Shown here: piece by piece, positions 7,880 through 15,819 of the stretch
How the letters are laid out: each line of letters starts with the position of its first letter
How positions within the stretch are numbered: the first letter of the stretch is position 1
Origin: Phycisphaerales bacterium
GTDB taxonomy: Bacteria > Planctomycetota > Phycisphaerae > Phycisphaerales > UBA1924
Direction of reading: 5' to 3'
Assembly (NCBI GenBank): GCA_029260295.1
Contig: JAJDDN010000006.1
Coordinates: forward strand, 186,001 to 250,000
DNA length: 64,000 nt
The notes under the pieces: model-generated
The model's input: the letters and a program-made list of their open reading frames with translations, nothing else
Databases searched by the model: none
Told to the model about the DNA's origin: nothing
Made by a program: the position numbers and the translations under genes

Positions 7880-8554
7880 ATGATCAACCCCAAACACCTC
7901 ATCCCACTCCTCCTCACCGCCTCCGCAATCGCCGGCGGCGGCCAAACCCAAATCGGATCCATCACCACCGATGACCCAACATGGGACCGCCCAACACCCA
8001 CCGGCACCACACCCGACGGCACATGCAACATCTTCGCCGCAGACTCACTCAACGACGCCGTCCACTACGACGCCTACTACATCCGTGGCGATTTCACCGC
8101 AGACTACTTCGACGCCAACATCATCTCACTCGAACCAAACCCCATCGACCTCGACCCCATGGCCGTCGTCTACTGCGGCGTCTTCGACCCCATGCAACCA
8201 AATCTCAATGTCATCGACATCGACGACGATTCCAACGGCTACCCAAACGCCCTCATCTTCGCCGAAGAAATAATCGACATCACCCAGCTCTACACCCTCG
8301 TCGTCAGCTCATACTCAAACCACCCCCCATCACAGTTCGGCGACTATCTCATCGAACTCCGCCCCGGACTCTACTTCTCCACCGCCTGCCTACCAGACTT
8401 CTCAGGCGACGGCACCCTCGACTTCTTCGACATCGCAAACTTCCTCACCCTCTTCAACAACAACGACCTCGCCGCGGACCTCAACAACGACGGCAACCTC
8501 GACTTCTTCGATATCTCAACCTTCCTCACCGCCTTCGCCAACGGATGCCCATAA
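7880..8554 (+). CDS. Secreted protein with GC-type dockerin-like C-terminus
   Basis: 224 residues. A short signal peptide (about 1-19) leads into an Asp-rich body without a recognised domain. The C-terminus (about 168-224) consists of two DFSGDGTLDFFDIANFLTLF / DLNNDGNLDFFDISTFLTAF repeats ending in NGCP. This duplicated Ca-binding-loop motif is the dockerin-like module typical of Phycisphaerae secreted proteins; it is thought to mediate attachment, but its partner is unknown. It is the third gene of the cluster starting at 6646, 8 nt after the collar gene. The same motif is found at the ends of the proteins at 36305 and 39091. Confidence 0.85.
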   Translation: MINPKHLIPLLLTASAIAGGGQTQIGSITTDDPTWDRPTPTGTTPDGTCNIFAADSLNDAVHYDAYYIRGDFTADYFDANIISLEPNPIDLDPMAVVYCGVFDPMQPNLNVIDIDDDSNGYPNALIFAEEIIDITQLYTLVVSSYSNHPPSQFGDYLIELRPGLYFSTACLPDFSGDGTLDFFDIANFLTLFNNNDLAADLNNDGNLDFFDISTFLTAFANGCP

Positions 8555-8564
8555 AGGCACCCAG

Positions 8565-9545
8565 TCAGACCCCGGTCTGCGACGCATTCGAATTGATCAT
8601 CAACGCCAGCATCACATTCATCGCATTAAAACAAATATGCATCATGATCGGCACCCCCACCCGCTTGGTCCGCTCATACGCAACCCCACAAGTCAGCCCC
8701 ACCGCAAAGATCGGCAGCAACGCATGCCAAGGCACCGTCCCCCCGACCCGGTGCATCCCCGCAAAGATCATCGAAGAAAAGATAATCGCAAGCCAAGGAC
8801 TCTTGAGCCACTTGATAAACGCCCCCTGCAAAAACACCCGATACACAAGCTCTTCCCACACCGGCGACCCAATCACCGCCGCAACAACAATCGCCCACAC
8901 CCACTTATTCTCCGGCTCATCAACCAGCAACTGAAGCGTCCCATGCCCAATCCCATCAGGCGACGCGCTCTGTGTCTGCGTATAGATCCACACCCCCAAC
9001 ATGTTCATCAACTCAATAAACGGATACGCCAGCACAAAGCACCCAAGCCCCACAGGCAGATCCAACAAACTCAGCCCCAGCCCGCTCTCGCTCTTCTTCT
9101 CACTATCCATGCAGCTCCACTTGAGCATCAGCAGCATCCCGACCCCCGCGATCATCGCAAGCACAATACTCCCCACCGTATTGATCGCAAGCATCTCCGT
9201 CTCGCCGTACTCCTGCTGACCAAACCATTCGATCTGCCCAATCAACTGCGGCCCAGAGCTCATCGCCAAAAAAACCACCAAAATCGCAAACACCCACACC
9301 ACCCCAGGCAGCGTCCCCACATCCCGCAGCCCCGCCTTGGCAAACCCCCCAGGCCTCAGCAATCCACCCGCAAACATCAACGCGATCACCAATACCATCG
9401 ATACCGAAAGCATCACCAGCTTCCACTGCTCCATCGTCTGAAGCAGATCCCCCACACTCTGTTCCTGCACCGGAGCAGAATCCACCACCTGAGCCCCCGC
9501 CGCCGGCGCAACCCAAGCCAATACACACGCAATAATCAACCACAT
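8565..9545 (-). CDS. CPBP intramembrane metalloprotease (CAAX protease-like)
   Basis: 326 residues with an N-terminal signal/anchor helix and about eight transmembrane segments. The CPBP (type II CAAX endopeptidase/bacteriocin-processing) motifs are present in order: EELVYR (PVWEELVYRVFLQG), FAGMH and HICFN. The Glu pair and the two His are the presumed zinc ligands and catalytic residues. The substrate is unknown; in bacteria such proteins often mature or degrade membrane peptides. The frame is open further upstream, but that part lies antisense to trpC; the ATG at 9545 is preceded by AGGGGG and starts a signal-like helix. This start shares the palindrome CATG with the trpC start. Confidence 0.85.
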   Translation of the reverse strand: MWLIIACVLAWVAPAAGAQVVDSAPVQEQSVGDLLQTMEQWKLVMLSVSMVLVIALMFAGGLLRPGGFAKAGLRDVGTLPGVVWVFAILVVFLAMSSGPQLIGQIEWFGQQEYGETEMLAINTVGSIVLAMIAGVGMLLMLKWSCMDSEKKSESGLGLSLLDLPVGLGCFVLAYPFIELMNMLGVWIYTQTQSASPDGIGHGTLQLLVDEPENKWVWAIVVAAVIGSPVWEELVYRVFLQGAFIKWLKSPWLAIIFSSMIFAGMHRVGGTVPWHALLPIFAVGLTCGVAYERTKRVGVPIMMHICFNAMNVMLALMINSNASQTGV

Positions 9546-10398
9546 GAGCCCCCTACCTGAAATCCCCGCCGTCCTCTCCGAGATCATCGAATCAAAGCGC
9601 GAGCAAGTCACCACAGAGCAATCCGCAACCCCGCTCGCCGATCTTGAAGCAAAGGCATCAGACAACGAGCCCCCCCGCGACTTCTTCGCCGCAGTCACTG
9701 AGAACCCCCGCCACCCAACCATGGCCGTCATCGCCGAGGTCAAACGGCGCAGCCCGAGCGCAGGACTCATCAGACCAGAATACGATTCAGATAGCTTTAA
9801 ACCAGAACTCATCGCGCAGGGGTACTCCAATGCAGGCGCATCGGCCATTTCGTGCCTCACAGACCAAAACTTCTTCGGAGGCAGCCCCGCCTTCATTCAC
9901 CAAATCAAACAAACCGTCGATCTCCCCGTCATCCGCAAGGATTTCATCATCCACCCCTACCAGATCACCCAAGCCAGAGCCATCCACGCCGACGCCGTCC
10001 TCCTCATCGCCGAATGCCTCACCGACACCCAAATCACAGACTTCATCGCCCAAATCACCGCCCTGGGCATGACCACCTTACTGGAAATCCACTCCGAATC
10101 AAACCTCCACCGCGTCCTCCCCATCATCGAATCAACCCAACCCCACCACCACAACCGCATCCTCCTAGGCATCAACAACCGCGACCTCACCAAAATGACC
10201 ACCGACCTCCACCACTCCGTGCGCCTCAAAGCCCTCGTCCCCGACCACATCAATCTCGTCACCGAATCAGGCATCAAAACCCCAGCCGACCTCCAAACCC
10301 TAAAGACCGCAGGCCTCAACATCGCCCTCATCGGACAACACCTCATGGCCACCAAAAACCCCGGCCAAGCCCTCGCCGACATGCTCAACTCCCAATAA
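9544..10398 (+). CDS. trpC: Indole-3-glycerol phosphate synthase
   Basis: 284 residues, (beta/alpha)8 enzyme converting 1-(2-carboxyphenylamino)-1-deoxyribulose 5-phosphate to indole-3-glycerol phosphate in tryptophan synthesis. Blocks in order: ILSEIIESKR-type N-terminus, VIAEVKRRSPSAG, ASAISCLTD, VIRKDFIIHPYQI, LLIAECL, LLGINNRDL, LVTESGI and ALIGQHLM. Length is near the family norm (about 260-270). It is monocistronic here; no other trp synthesis gene is adjacent. No Shine-Dalgarno is visible because the upstream DNA is the 5' end of the divergent protease gene; the start codons overlap by 2 nt. Confidence 0.93.
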   Translation: MSPLPEIPAVLSEIIESKREQVTTEQSATPLADLEAKASDNEPPRDFFAAVTENPRHPTMAVIAEVKRRSPSAGLIRPEYDSDSFKPELIAQGYSNAGASAISCLTDQNFFGGSPAFIHQIKQTVDLPVIRKDFIIHPYQITQARAIHADAVLLIAECLTDTQITDFIAQITALGMTTLLEIHSESNLHRVLPIIESTQPHHHNRILLGINNRDLTKMTTDLHHSVRLKALVPDHINLVTESGIKTPADLQTLKTAGLNIALIGQHLMATKNPGQALADMLNSQ

Positions 10399-10408
10399 CC
10401 CTCCTGCA

Positions 10409-10449
10409 GGGTGCCCCGATCTCGCCCTCTTGGGCGCAGTCGGGTCTTC
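10409..10449 (+). repeat. Family A palindromic repeat A4
   Basis: GGGTGCC, outer stem CCCGA / TCGGG (10440-10444), inner stem CGCCC-TCTT-GGGCG (10423-10436), GTCTTC. The inner stem GCCC/GGGC replaces the common GCCG/CGGC, a compensatory change with the TCTT loop kept. It lies 10 nt after the trpC stop. Confidence 0.85.
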
Positions 10450-10562
10450 TAAACTCCACTCACACAAGTCGCCCAACCCAGCCAATCCCCTTCAATCCAC
10501 CCCCCCAAAAACCCCGATACAATCAAGCAATATCCCACCAACACCCCCGTTGAGCAATAGAC

Positions 10563-11894
10563 ATGTCTAAACCACTCCACATCCTGATCCTCCTCGCACT
10601 CCTCTTCACCCCAGCCCTCGCACAAGACGACCCCCCAACCGACCCACGCCAAATCCTCCAAGACTCCGCCCAAGCAATCCAATCCACCCCAGGATTCTCC
10701 GCAAAGGTCACACTCTCAGGCGACGGCTCACAAATGATCCTCGCAACCCTCCCATCCATGACCGCACGCTTCACCCTCGGAAACCACCCCGACCACGGCC
10801 CCTCCATCCACCTCATCGGCGAACTCAGAGCCCAAACCACCGCACCACCACAGTCCTTCGACATCGTCTATACCAAAGACAAACTCTTCTGGGCAGACCA
10901 CGCAAAGCAAACAATCAACATCCGCCCCCCCTCCGTCTCCATCCGCATCAAACCCCCCGCCTTCAAATACATTCTCCTCGCTGAACTCCTCAGCGACGCC
11001 CCCTTCCAAGCCGAACTCGACAACGCCCAGTCCATCGAACTCCAGCCCCAACAATCCATCGCAGGCACAAACTGCAATGTCATATCCATCACAAGGGCCA
11101 AACCCGCCAGCGGAGCACAACGCTCAGGCGTCGGCGCACACACACAGGAACGCTGGTTCATCGGCGTCGACGACCACCTCCCAAGACGCGTAGAACACAT
11201 CACCGACGCAGGAATGATCAAAGCCTCCCTCATCATGGAACTCACAGGCCTCTCAGTCGCCCCCCAATCCGAATCAGACCTCGAAGTCTTCGCCCCAGAT
11301 TCCTACAAAGTCTCCGACACCACCCGCAAACAAACAACCCCCACCCCCACCATCCCAGACCAAGACCAACCCTTTACCAAGCCAACCCAATCAGACACCC
11401 CCACCCCCCCCGCAACCCCAACCAACCCCCTGGCTCCCAACTACTCCTTCACCGACACCACAAACACAACAGTCTCCCGCGACACCCAAACCGGACGCGT
11501 CACCGTCCTCTATTTCTTCGGCTCCTGGTCCATCCCCGCCAAACAAACCACCCCCCTCCTCTCAACCCTCGCCACCGACCTCAGCACCCAACCCGACAGC
11601 CAGCCAGCCACCCAAGTAGACACCTTCGCCATCGCCCTCCGCGAATCAGACCCAAGCACCGTCACCCAAAGCCACCAATCAAACGCCTACGCCCACCGCC
11701 TCGCCATCAACCCAGCCACAAACCTCCCCGCCCTCTTCAAAGTCCGCGTCTACCCAACCATCATCGTCATCGACGACACCAACCGCATCATCTTCAAAGA
11801 GCACCTCAACAAAGACCGCACCCCCCAAACCCCCCAAACCCCCCAACAACTCATCGACAACGCCAAAGCCGCCATCACCAAAGCCCTCAAATAA
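10563..11894 (+). CDS. Periplasmic LolA-like / redox-inactive thioredoxin-fold fusion protein
   Basis: 443 residues. A signal peptide (1-20, ending ALA-Q) is followed by a region (about 30-270) resembling the LolA/DUF2092-type lipoprotein-carrier fold, a Pro/Thr-rich linker (about 272-300), and a thioredoxin/TlpA-like domain (about 305-443). The latter has the beta strand and helix context LYFFGSWSIPAKQTTPLL, where a CxxC would normally stand, and the cis-Pro loop VRVYPTIIVID. Both active-site Cys are missing (SIPA), so it cannot act as a classical disulfide reductase. A binding or chaperone role in the envelope is inferred. Monocistronic between repeats A4 and A5. Confidence 0.7.
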   Translation: MSKPLHILILLALLFTPALAQDDPPTDPRQILQDSAQAIQSTPGFSAKVTLSGDGSQMILATLPSMTARFTLGNHPDHGPSIHLIGELRAQTTAPPQSFDIVYTKDKLFWADHAKQTINIRPPSVSIRIKPPAFKYILLAELLSDAPFQAELDNAQSIELQPQQSIAGTNCNVISITRAKPASGAQRSGVGAHTQERWFIGVDDHLPRRVEHITDAGMIKASLIMELTGLSVAPQSESDLEVFAPDSYKVSDTTRKQTTPTPTIPDQDQPFTKPTQSDTPTPPATPTNPLAPNYSFTDTTNTTVSRDTQTGRVTVLYFFGSWSIPAKQTTPLLSTLATDLSTQPDSQPATQVDTFAIALRESDPSTVTQSHQSNAYAHRLAINPATNLPALFKVRVYPTIIVIDDTNRIIFKEHLNKDRTPQTPQTPQQLIDNAKAAITKALK

Positions 11895-11906
11895 CCCCAC
11901 ACCAAA

Positions 11907-11946
11907 GGGTGCCACTACTCGCATTCTGATGCGCAGTAGTGTCTTC
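11907..11946 (+). repeat. Family A palindromic repeat A5
   Basis: GGGTGCC, stem ACTACT (11914-11919), inner stem CGCAT-TCTG-ATGCG, C, AGTAGT (11935-11940), GTCTTC. Inner stem GCAT/ATGC is another compensated variant of GCCG/CGGC. Confidence 0.85.
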
Positions 11947-11950
11947 TCTT

Positions 11951-11980
11951 ACTTTGGGGGGTCTTCACTTTGGGGGGGGT
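11951..11980. repeat. Tandem ACTTTGGGGGGT motif
   Basis: ACTTTGGGGGGT at 11951-11962, GTCTTC, then ACTTTGGGGGGGGT at 11967-11980. The last T belongs to the stop codon of the minus-strand gene. Single copies occur at 33001-33012 (again ending on a stop codon) and 62293-62304 (directly before gmk). Confidence 0.5.
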
Positions 11981-12462
11981 CAAATCACCTGAGGCACCCG
12001 CCTGCACTCGGGACACTCCTGCAACAACTCAATCCCCTCCCGGCTATACCCACACCCCCGACAATGCCCCACACGAAGCCTGTCGGTCTCATCCATCGAC
12101 ACCCCAAAGAAACCCATCTTGGCTCCCGCAAGACGAAGGATCGTCCCCCCACTCGAAGCCGATGAAATAAGCACTAAAAAACCGAAGGGCAACGCCAGAA
12201 GCCCATGAAGCACCATCGAGAGAACCCCGCTCCCATTCGCACGCTGCATCATCACCACAAGCACCACACTGGCGATCGAAATGCCAATATAAAACACCCA
12301 CATCACCGCACCGATCGCAACCGGGAACGGGCTTATATTGACCGCCAGCAGAATCCAACCCACCCAAATCAAAATGGTCCCCATCGCGACCATCATGCAC
12401 CGCCGATGCCATCTTGCAATCCGAACCAAATCCAACTCAAATATTGTCTTCTGCGCCATCAA
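11980..12462 (-). CDS. Membrane protein with C-terminal zinc ribbon
   Basis: About 160 residues with four probable transmembrane helices (about 22-42, 46-66, 78-96 and a shorter one near 100-115) and a C-terminal CxxCGY...CPEC zinc ribbon (CRGCGYSREGIELLQECPEC). It starts MMAQ, so the second Met is an alternative start. A terminator hairpin upstream (12487-12510) separates it from ppdK. The ribbon is like those of the membrane proteins at 3438 and 53800, but at the opposite end of the protein. Function unknown. Confidence 0.7.
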   Translation of the reverse strand: MMAQKTIFELDLVRIARWHRRCMMVAMGTILIWVGWILLAVNISPFPVAIGAVMWVFYIGISIASVVLVVMMQRANGSGVLSMVLHGLLALPFGFLVLISSASSGGTILRLAGAKMGFFGVSMDETDRLRVGHCRGCGYSREGIELLQECPECRRVPQVI

Positions 12463-12486
12463 AATCTCCTTATCACATCAGTCTAA

Positions 12487-12510
12487 CAAAAAACCCGGCC
12501 GAAGCCGGGC
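12487..12510 (-). terminator. Rho-independent terminator of ppdK
   Basis: On the minus strand CCCGGC-TTCG-GCCGGG (plus coordinates 12494-12509) is followed by a run of six T (12488-12493 read as A on the plus strand). It lies 60 nt after the ppdK stop, with repeat A6 in between, so A6 is within the ppdK 3' UTR. Confidence 0.85.
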
Positions 12511-12527
12511 TCTCAAAAATCTTATCT

Positions 12528-12568
12528 GGGTGCCATGGAGGTGTCGTCTTCGACTCCTCCATGTCTTC
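12528..12568 (+). repeat. Family A palindromic repeat A6
   Basis: GGGTGCC, stem ATGGAGG (12535-12541), inner stem GTCG-TCTT-CGAC, stem CCTCCAT (12556-12562), GTCTTC. Plus orientation although the neighbouring genes are on the minus strand, so orientation does not follow transcription. Confidence 0.85.
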
Positions 12569-12572
12569 ACAC

Positions 12573-15500
12573 TCACATATCAAGAATCGCAGCCTGAGCC
12601 GCAGCCAACCGTGCGATCGGCACCCGGAACGGCGAACAACTCACATAATCAAGCCCAACACCGTGACAGTAATGCACCGACTTGGGATCCCCCCCATGCT
12701 CGCCACAAATACCGATCTTCAGGCCAGGCTTCGCCGCCCGACCCTTCTTGATCCCCATCTCAACAAGCTGACCAACACCGGTCTGATCCAAGCTCTGGAA
12801 CGGATCCTCAGGCAGAATCTCACGCCCAATATAATCAGGCAAGAAGGTATTGATATCGTCACGCGAATACCCAAACGCCAGCTGCGTCAGGTCGTTGGTC
12901 CCGAAGCTAAAGAAGTCCGCGTGCCCCGCGATCTCATCGGCGGTCAGTGCCGCGCGTGGGATCTCGATCATCGTACCAATCTTGATATTGAGCTTCTTCT
13001 TGAACCCGTGCTCACGCTTCACCTCCGAAATCACACGCTCGGCCTGATCACGGAGCAAACTCAACTCCTGATGCGTCCCAACAAGCGGGATCATGATCTC
13101 AGGCATCGCCTTGATCTTCTTATCGCTGCAAGACATCGCCGCCTCAACAATCGCCCGCACCTGCATCGCCAAAATCTCAGGATAGGTAATCGCCAAACGA
13201 CAACCACGGTGGCCCATCATCGGGTTTGACTCATGCAGCATCGCCACCCGGTGACGCACCGCATCAACCGAAAGATTCTGGTTCGAAGCAACCCGCTGGA
13301 TCGCCTCCTGCTCGTGAGGCAAGAACTCGTGCAAAGGCGGATCCAACAACCGGATCGTCACCGGGAGCCCCTTCATCGCCGTGAAGATCCCAACAAAGTC
13401 CTCACGCTGGAAAGGCAGCAGCTTGGCAAGCGCACCCTCGCGATCCGTCGTGTTCTCCGCAAGAATCATCTCCCGCATCGCCACGATCCGGTCACCCTCA
13501 AAGAACATATGCTCGGTCCGTGTCAGCCCGATGCCCTGAGCACCAAACTCACGCGCCCGCAGAGCATCAGCCGGCGAATCCGCATTGGTCCGCACGCCAA
13601 GCTTCCGGTACTTATCCGACCACTTCATGATCTTGGAAAAATCACCGCTCAGCTCAGGCTCAACCGTCGAGATCGAACCCGCAAACAACTCGCCCGTCGA
13701 ACCATCAATCGAGATCAGATCACCGCGACCAAAGGTCTTCCCATTGACCGCAAAGGTCCCGCCCTTCTCGTCGATGTGCACCGCACCCGCACCAGCAACG
13801 CAGCACTTGCCCCACCCACGAGCAACAACAGCCGCATGCGAGGTCATCCCGCCGGTACTCGTCAGAATACCCACAGCACTGTGCATCCCGTCAACATCCT
13901 CAGGACTGGTTTCCTTCCGAACAAGAATAACCTTCTCGCCCTTGTGCGCCCGCTCAACCGCTTCATCAGCAGTAAACGCAGGATGCCCAACAGAAGCACC
14001 CGGTGACGCCGGAAGCCCAACAGTCAACGCCTTGTTCCGGTCCTTGGACTTGGGATCAAAGCTCGGCAGCAACAGCTGCGTCAGATCACCCGCCGGGATC
14101 GAAAGCAACGCCTCGGTTTCCGTAATGAGTTTCTCGCGAACCATATCACACGCGATCTTCACCGCCGCATTACCGGTCCGCTTGCCGCTCCGTGTCTGGA
14201 GCATCCAAAGCTTGCCGGCCTCAATGGTGAACTCAATGTCCTGCACATCACGGTAGTGATCCTCAAGGATACCCTTGATCTTGATCAACTGTGTGAACGA
14301 CTTCTTGTCCCACTTGGACATCTCAGACACAGGCGAAGGCGTGCGGATACCCGCAACAACATCCTCGCCCTGAGCATTCACCAAAAACTCGCCAAAGAAC
14401 TTGTTCTCGCCAGTAGACGGGTTCCGCGTAAAGGCGACCCCCGTACCACAGTCATCGCCCATGTTCCCGAACACCATCGTCTGAACATTCACAGCAGTCC
14501 CGTTAAGACCGGTCATGCCCTCGATGCGACGATACGAGATCGCCTTATCAGCCATCCATGAACCAAACACAGCTTCAACAGCCGCCTTGAGCTGCACCAT
14601 CGGATCCTGCGGGAACTTCTTGCCCACATGCATCTGGTACACAGCCTTGTACGATTCGCAAAGCTCACGCAACCCGCGAGCCGGGACCTCGTTGTCCTCG
14701 GTGGTGTTGTAGCGGGATTTGATAATGTCAAACGCCTGCTCAAAGTAGTGGTGATCCACACCCATCACCACATCGCCGAACATATTGATCAAACGACGGT
14801 ACGCATCAAACGCAAACCGCTCGTTGCCCGTCAGCCGAGCGAGTCCTTCAACAGACTTGTCATTCAAACCAAGGTTCAAAATCGTGTCCATCATCCCAGG
14901 CATCGAAACCGCAGCACCCGAACGAACCGACACAAGCAGCGGATCGCCCTGATCCCCAAACTTCTTGCCGTGCTGACGCTCCAGCGATTTCATGTTCTTG
15001 GCGATCGCTTCCATCAACCCCTTAGGGAGCTTCTTATTGCTTGTGTAGAAATCAGCACAGGTCTGCGTCGTGATCGTGAACCCCGGAGGCACAGGCAGCC
15101 CGATCGAAGTCATATCAGCCAGGTTCGCGCCCTTGCCACCGATCAACGCCTTCATGGTGGTATCGCCCTCGGTCTTGACACCGAACGCATAGATCATCTT
15201 CCCCTTGATGATCTTCTTGGTCGTCTTCTTGGCCGGCTTCTTGGCCGGCTTGCGCGCTACCTTTTTCGCAGCTTTCTTGACCGATTTCTTAGCAACCTTC
15301 TTGGCGACCTTCTTGGCAACCTTGCGGCCCGCCGCCTTCTTAGCGGTCTTCTTGCCGGCTTTCTTGCCAACCTTTTTAACAGCCTTCTTGTTCACCTTCT
15401 TAGCGACTTTCTTGGTCACTTTCTTGGTCGCTTTCTTGGTAGCCTTCTTAGCAACCTTTTTGGCAGCCTTCTTGATCGGCTTCTTCGTCGCCTTCTTGGT

Positions 15501-15599
15501 TGTCTTCTTGTGCCCGCTCCGGACCGACTTCTTAGCGATCCTCTTGCCGGCCTTCTTCGTAGATTTCTTTGTAGATCTTCTGGTTGCTGTTGCAGACAC
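12573..15599 (-). CDS. ppdK: Pyruvate, phosphate dikinase with N-terminal histone H1-like lysine-rich domain
   Basis: About 1008 residues from the GTG at 15599, which follows AAAGG at suitable spacing. Residues about 7-134 are a Lys/Ala/Thr/Val array of KKxxKK units, like bacterial H1-type DNA-binding proteins (HctB-like). From residue 135 (MIYAFG, 15197) a complete PPDK of about 874 residues follows: ATP-grasp part (GGKGANLADM, VSVRSGA), phosphohistidine segment GGMTSHAAVVARGWGKCCV, and PEP/pyruvate domain ending GICGEHGGDPKSVHY...SCSPFRVPIARLAAAQ. The enzyme interconverts ATP, phosphate and pyruvate with AMP, PPi and PEP. The fusion is in frame; the tail could bind DNA, RNA or polyphosphate, which is inference. 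A second start at 15197 would give the plain enzyme. Confidence 0.92.
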   Translation of the reverse strand: MSATATRRSTKKSTKKAGKRIAKKSVRSGHKKTTKKATKKPIKKAAKKVAKKATKKATKKVTKKVAKKVNKKAVKKVGKKAGKKTAKKAAGRKVAKKVAKKVAKKSVKKAAKKVARKPAKKPAKKTTKKIIKGKMIYAFGVKTEGDTTMKALIGGKGANLADMTSIGLPVPPGFTITTQTCADFYTSNKKLPKGLMEAIAKNMKSLERQHGKKFGDQGDPLLVSVRSGAAVSMPGMMDTILNLGLNDKSVEGLARLTGNERFAFDAYRRLINMFGDVVMGVDHHYFEQAFDIIKSRYNTTEDNEVPARGLRELCESYKAVYQMHVGKKFPQDPMVQLKAAVEAVFGSWMADKAISYRRIEGMTGLNGTAVNVQTMVFGNMGDDCGTGVAFTRNPSTGENKFFGEFLVNAQGEDVVAGIRTPSPVSEMSKWDKKSFTQLIKIKGILEDHYRDVQDIEFTIEAGKLWMLQTRSGKRTGNAAVKIACDMVREKLITETEALLSIPAGDLTQLLLPSFDPKSKDRNKALTVGLPASPGASVGHPAFTADEAVERAHKGEKVILVRKETSPEDVDGMHSAVGILTSTGGMTSHAAVVARGWGKCCVAGAGAVHIDEKGGTFAVNGKTFGRGDLISIDGSTGELFAGSISTVEPELSGDFSKIMKWSDKYRKLGVRTNADSPADALRAREFGAQGIGLTRTEHMFFEGDRIVAMREMILAENTTDREGALAKLLPFQREDFVGIFTAMKGLPVTIRLLDPPLHEFLPHEQEAIQRVASNQNLSVDAVRHRVAMLHESNPMMGHRGCRLAITYPEILAMQVRAIVEAAMSCSDKKIKAMPEIMIPLVGTHQELSLLRDQAERVISEVKREHGFKKKLNIKIGTMIEIPRAALTADEIAGHADFFSFGTNDLTQLAFGYSRDDINTFLPDYIGREILPEDPFQSLDQTGVGQLVEMGIKKGRAAKPGLKIGICGEHGGDPKSVHYCHGVGLDYVSCSPFRVPIARLAAAQAAILDM

Positions 15600-15819
15600 T
15601 GTGTTAGAACCTTTCGTATGGGCCACCGCGCACCCGTCCCAGCCAAATCCAAAACTCGGCCGTTCAAAATCATTCAAAACGCACGAAACACCCGCGCGCA
15701 AGCAACTGTAAGTGTAGCAGTCAACTCTCCCTCCCTCCAATCATCACCCCTCAACCCCCACAAAAACCACCCCTCAAAACAGTGAATACCCACGCTAAAA
15801 ACAAGACATACCATCCACC

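Noticed and set aside
9546..9896. Upstream extension of the CPBP protease frame
   Set aside because: The extra 117 codons are fully antisense to the trpC coding region and have no signal or family character; the ATG at 9545 has a Shine-Dalgarno and signal helix.
15205..15600. Plus-strand Leu/Phe-rich frame opposite the lysine-rich tract
   Set aside because: It is the antisense of KKxxKK codons; repetitive hydrophobic translation without start context is a shadow.
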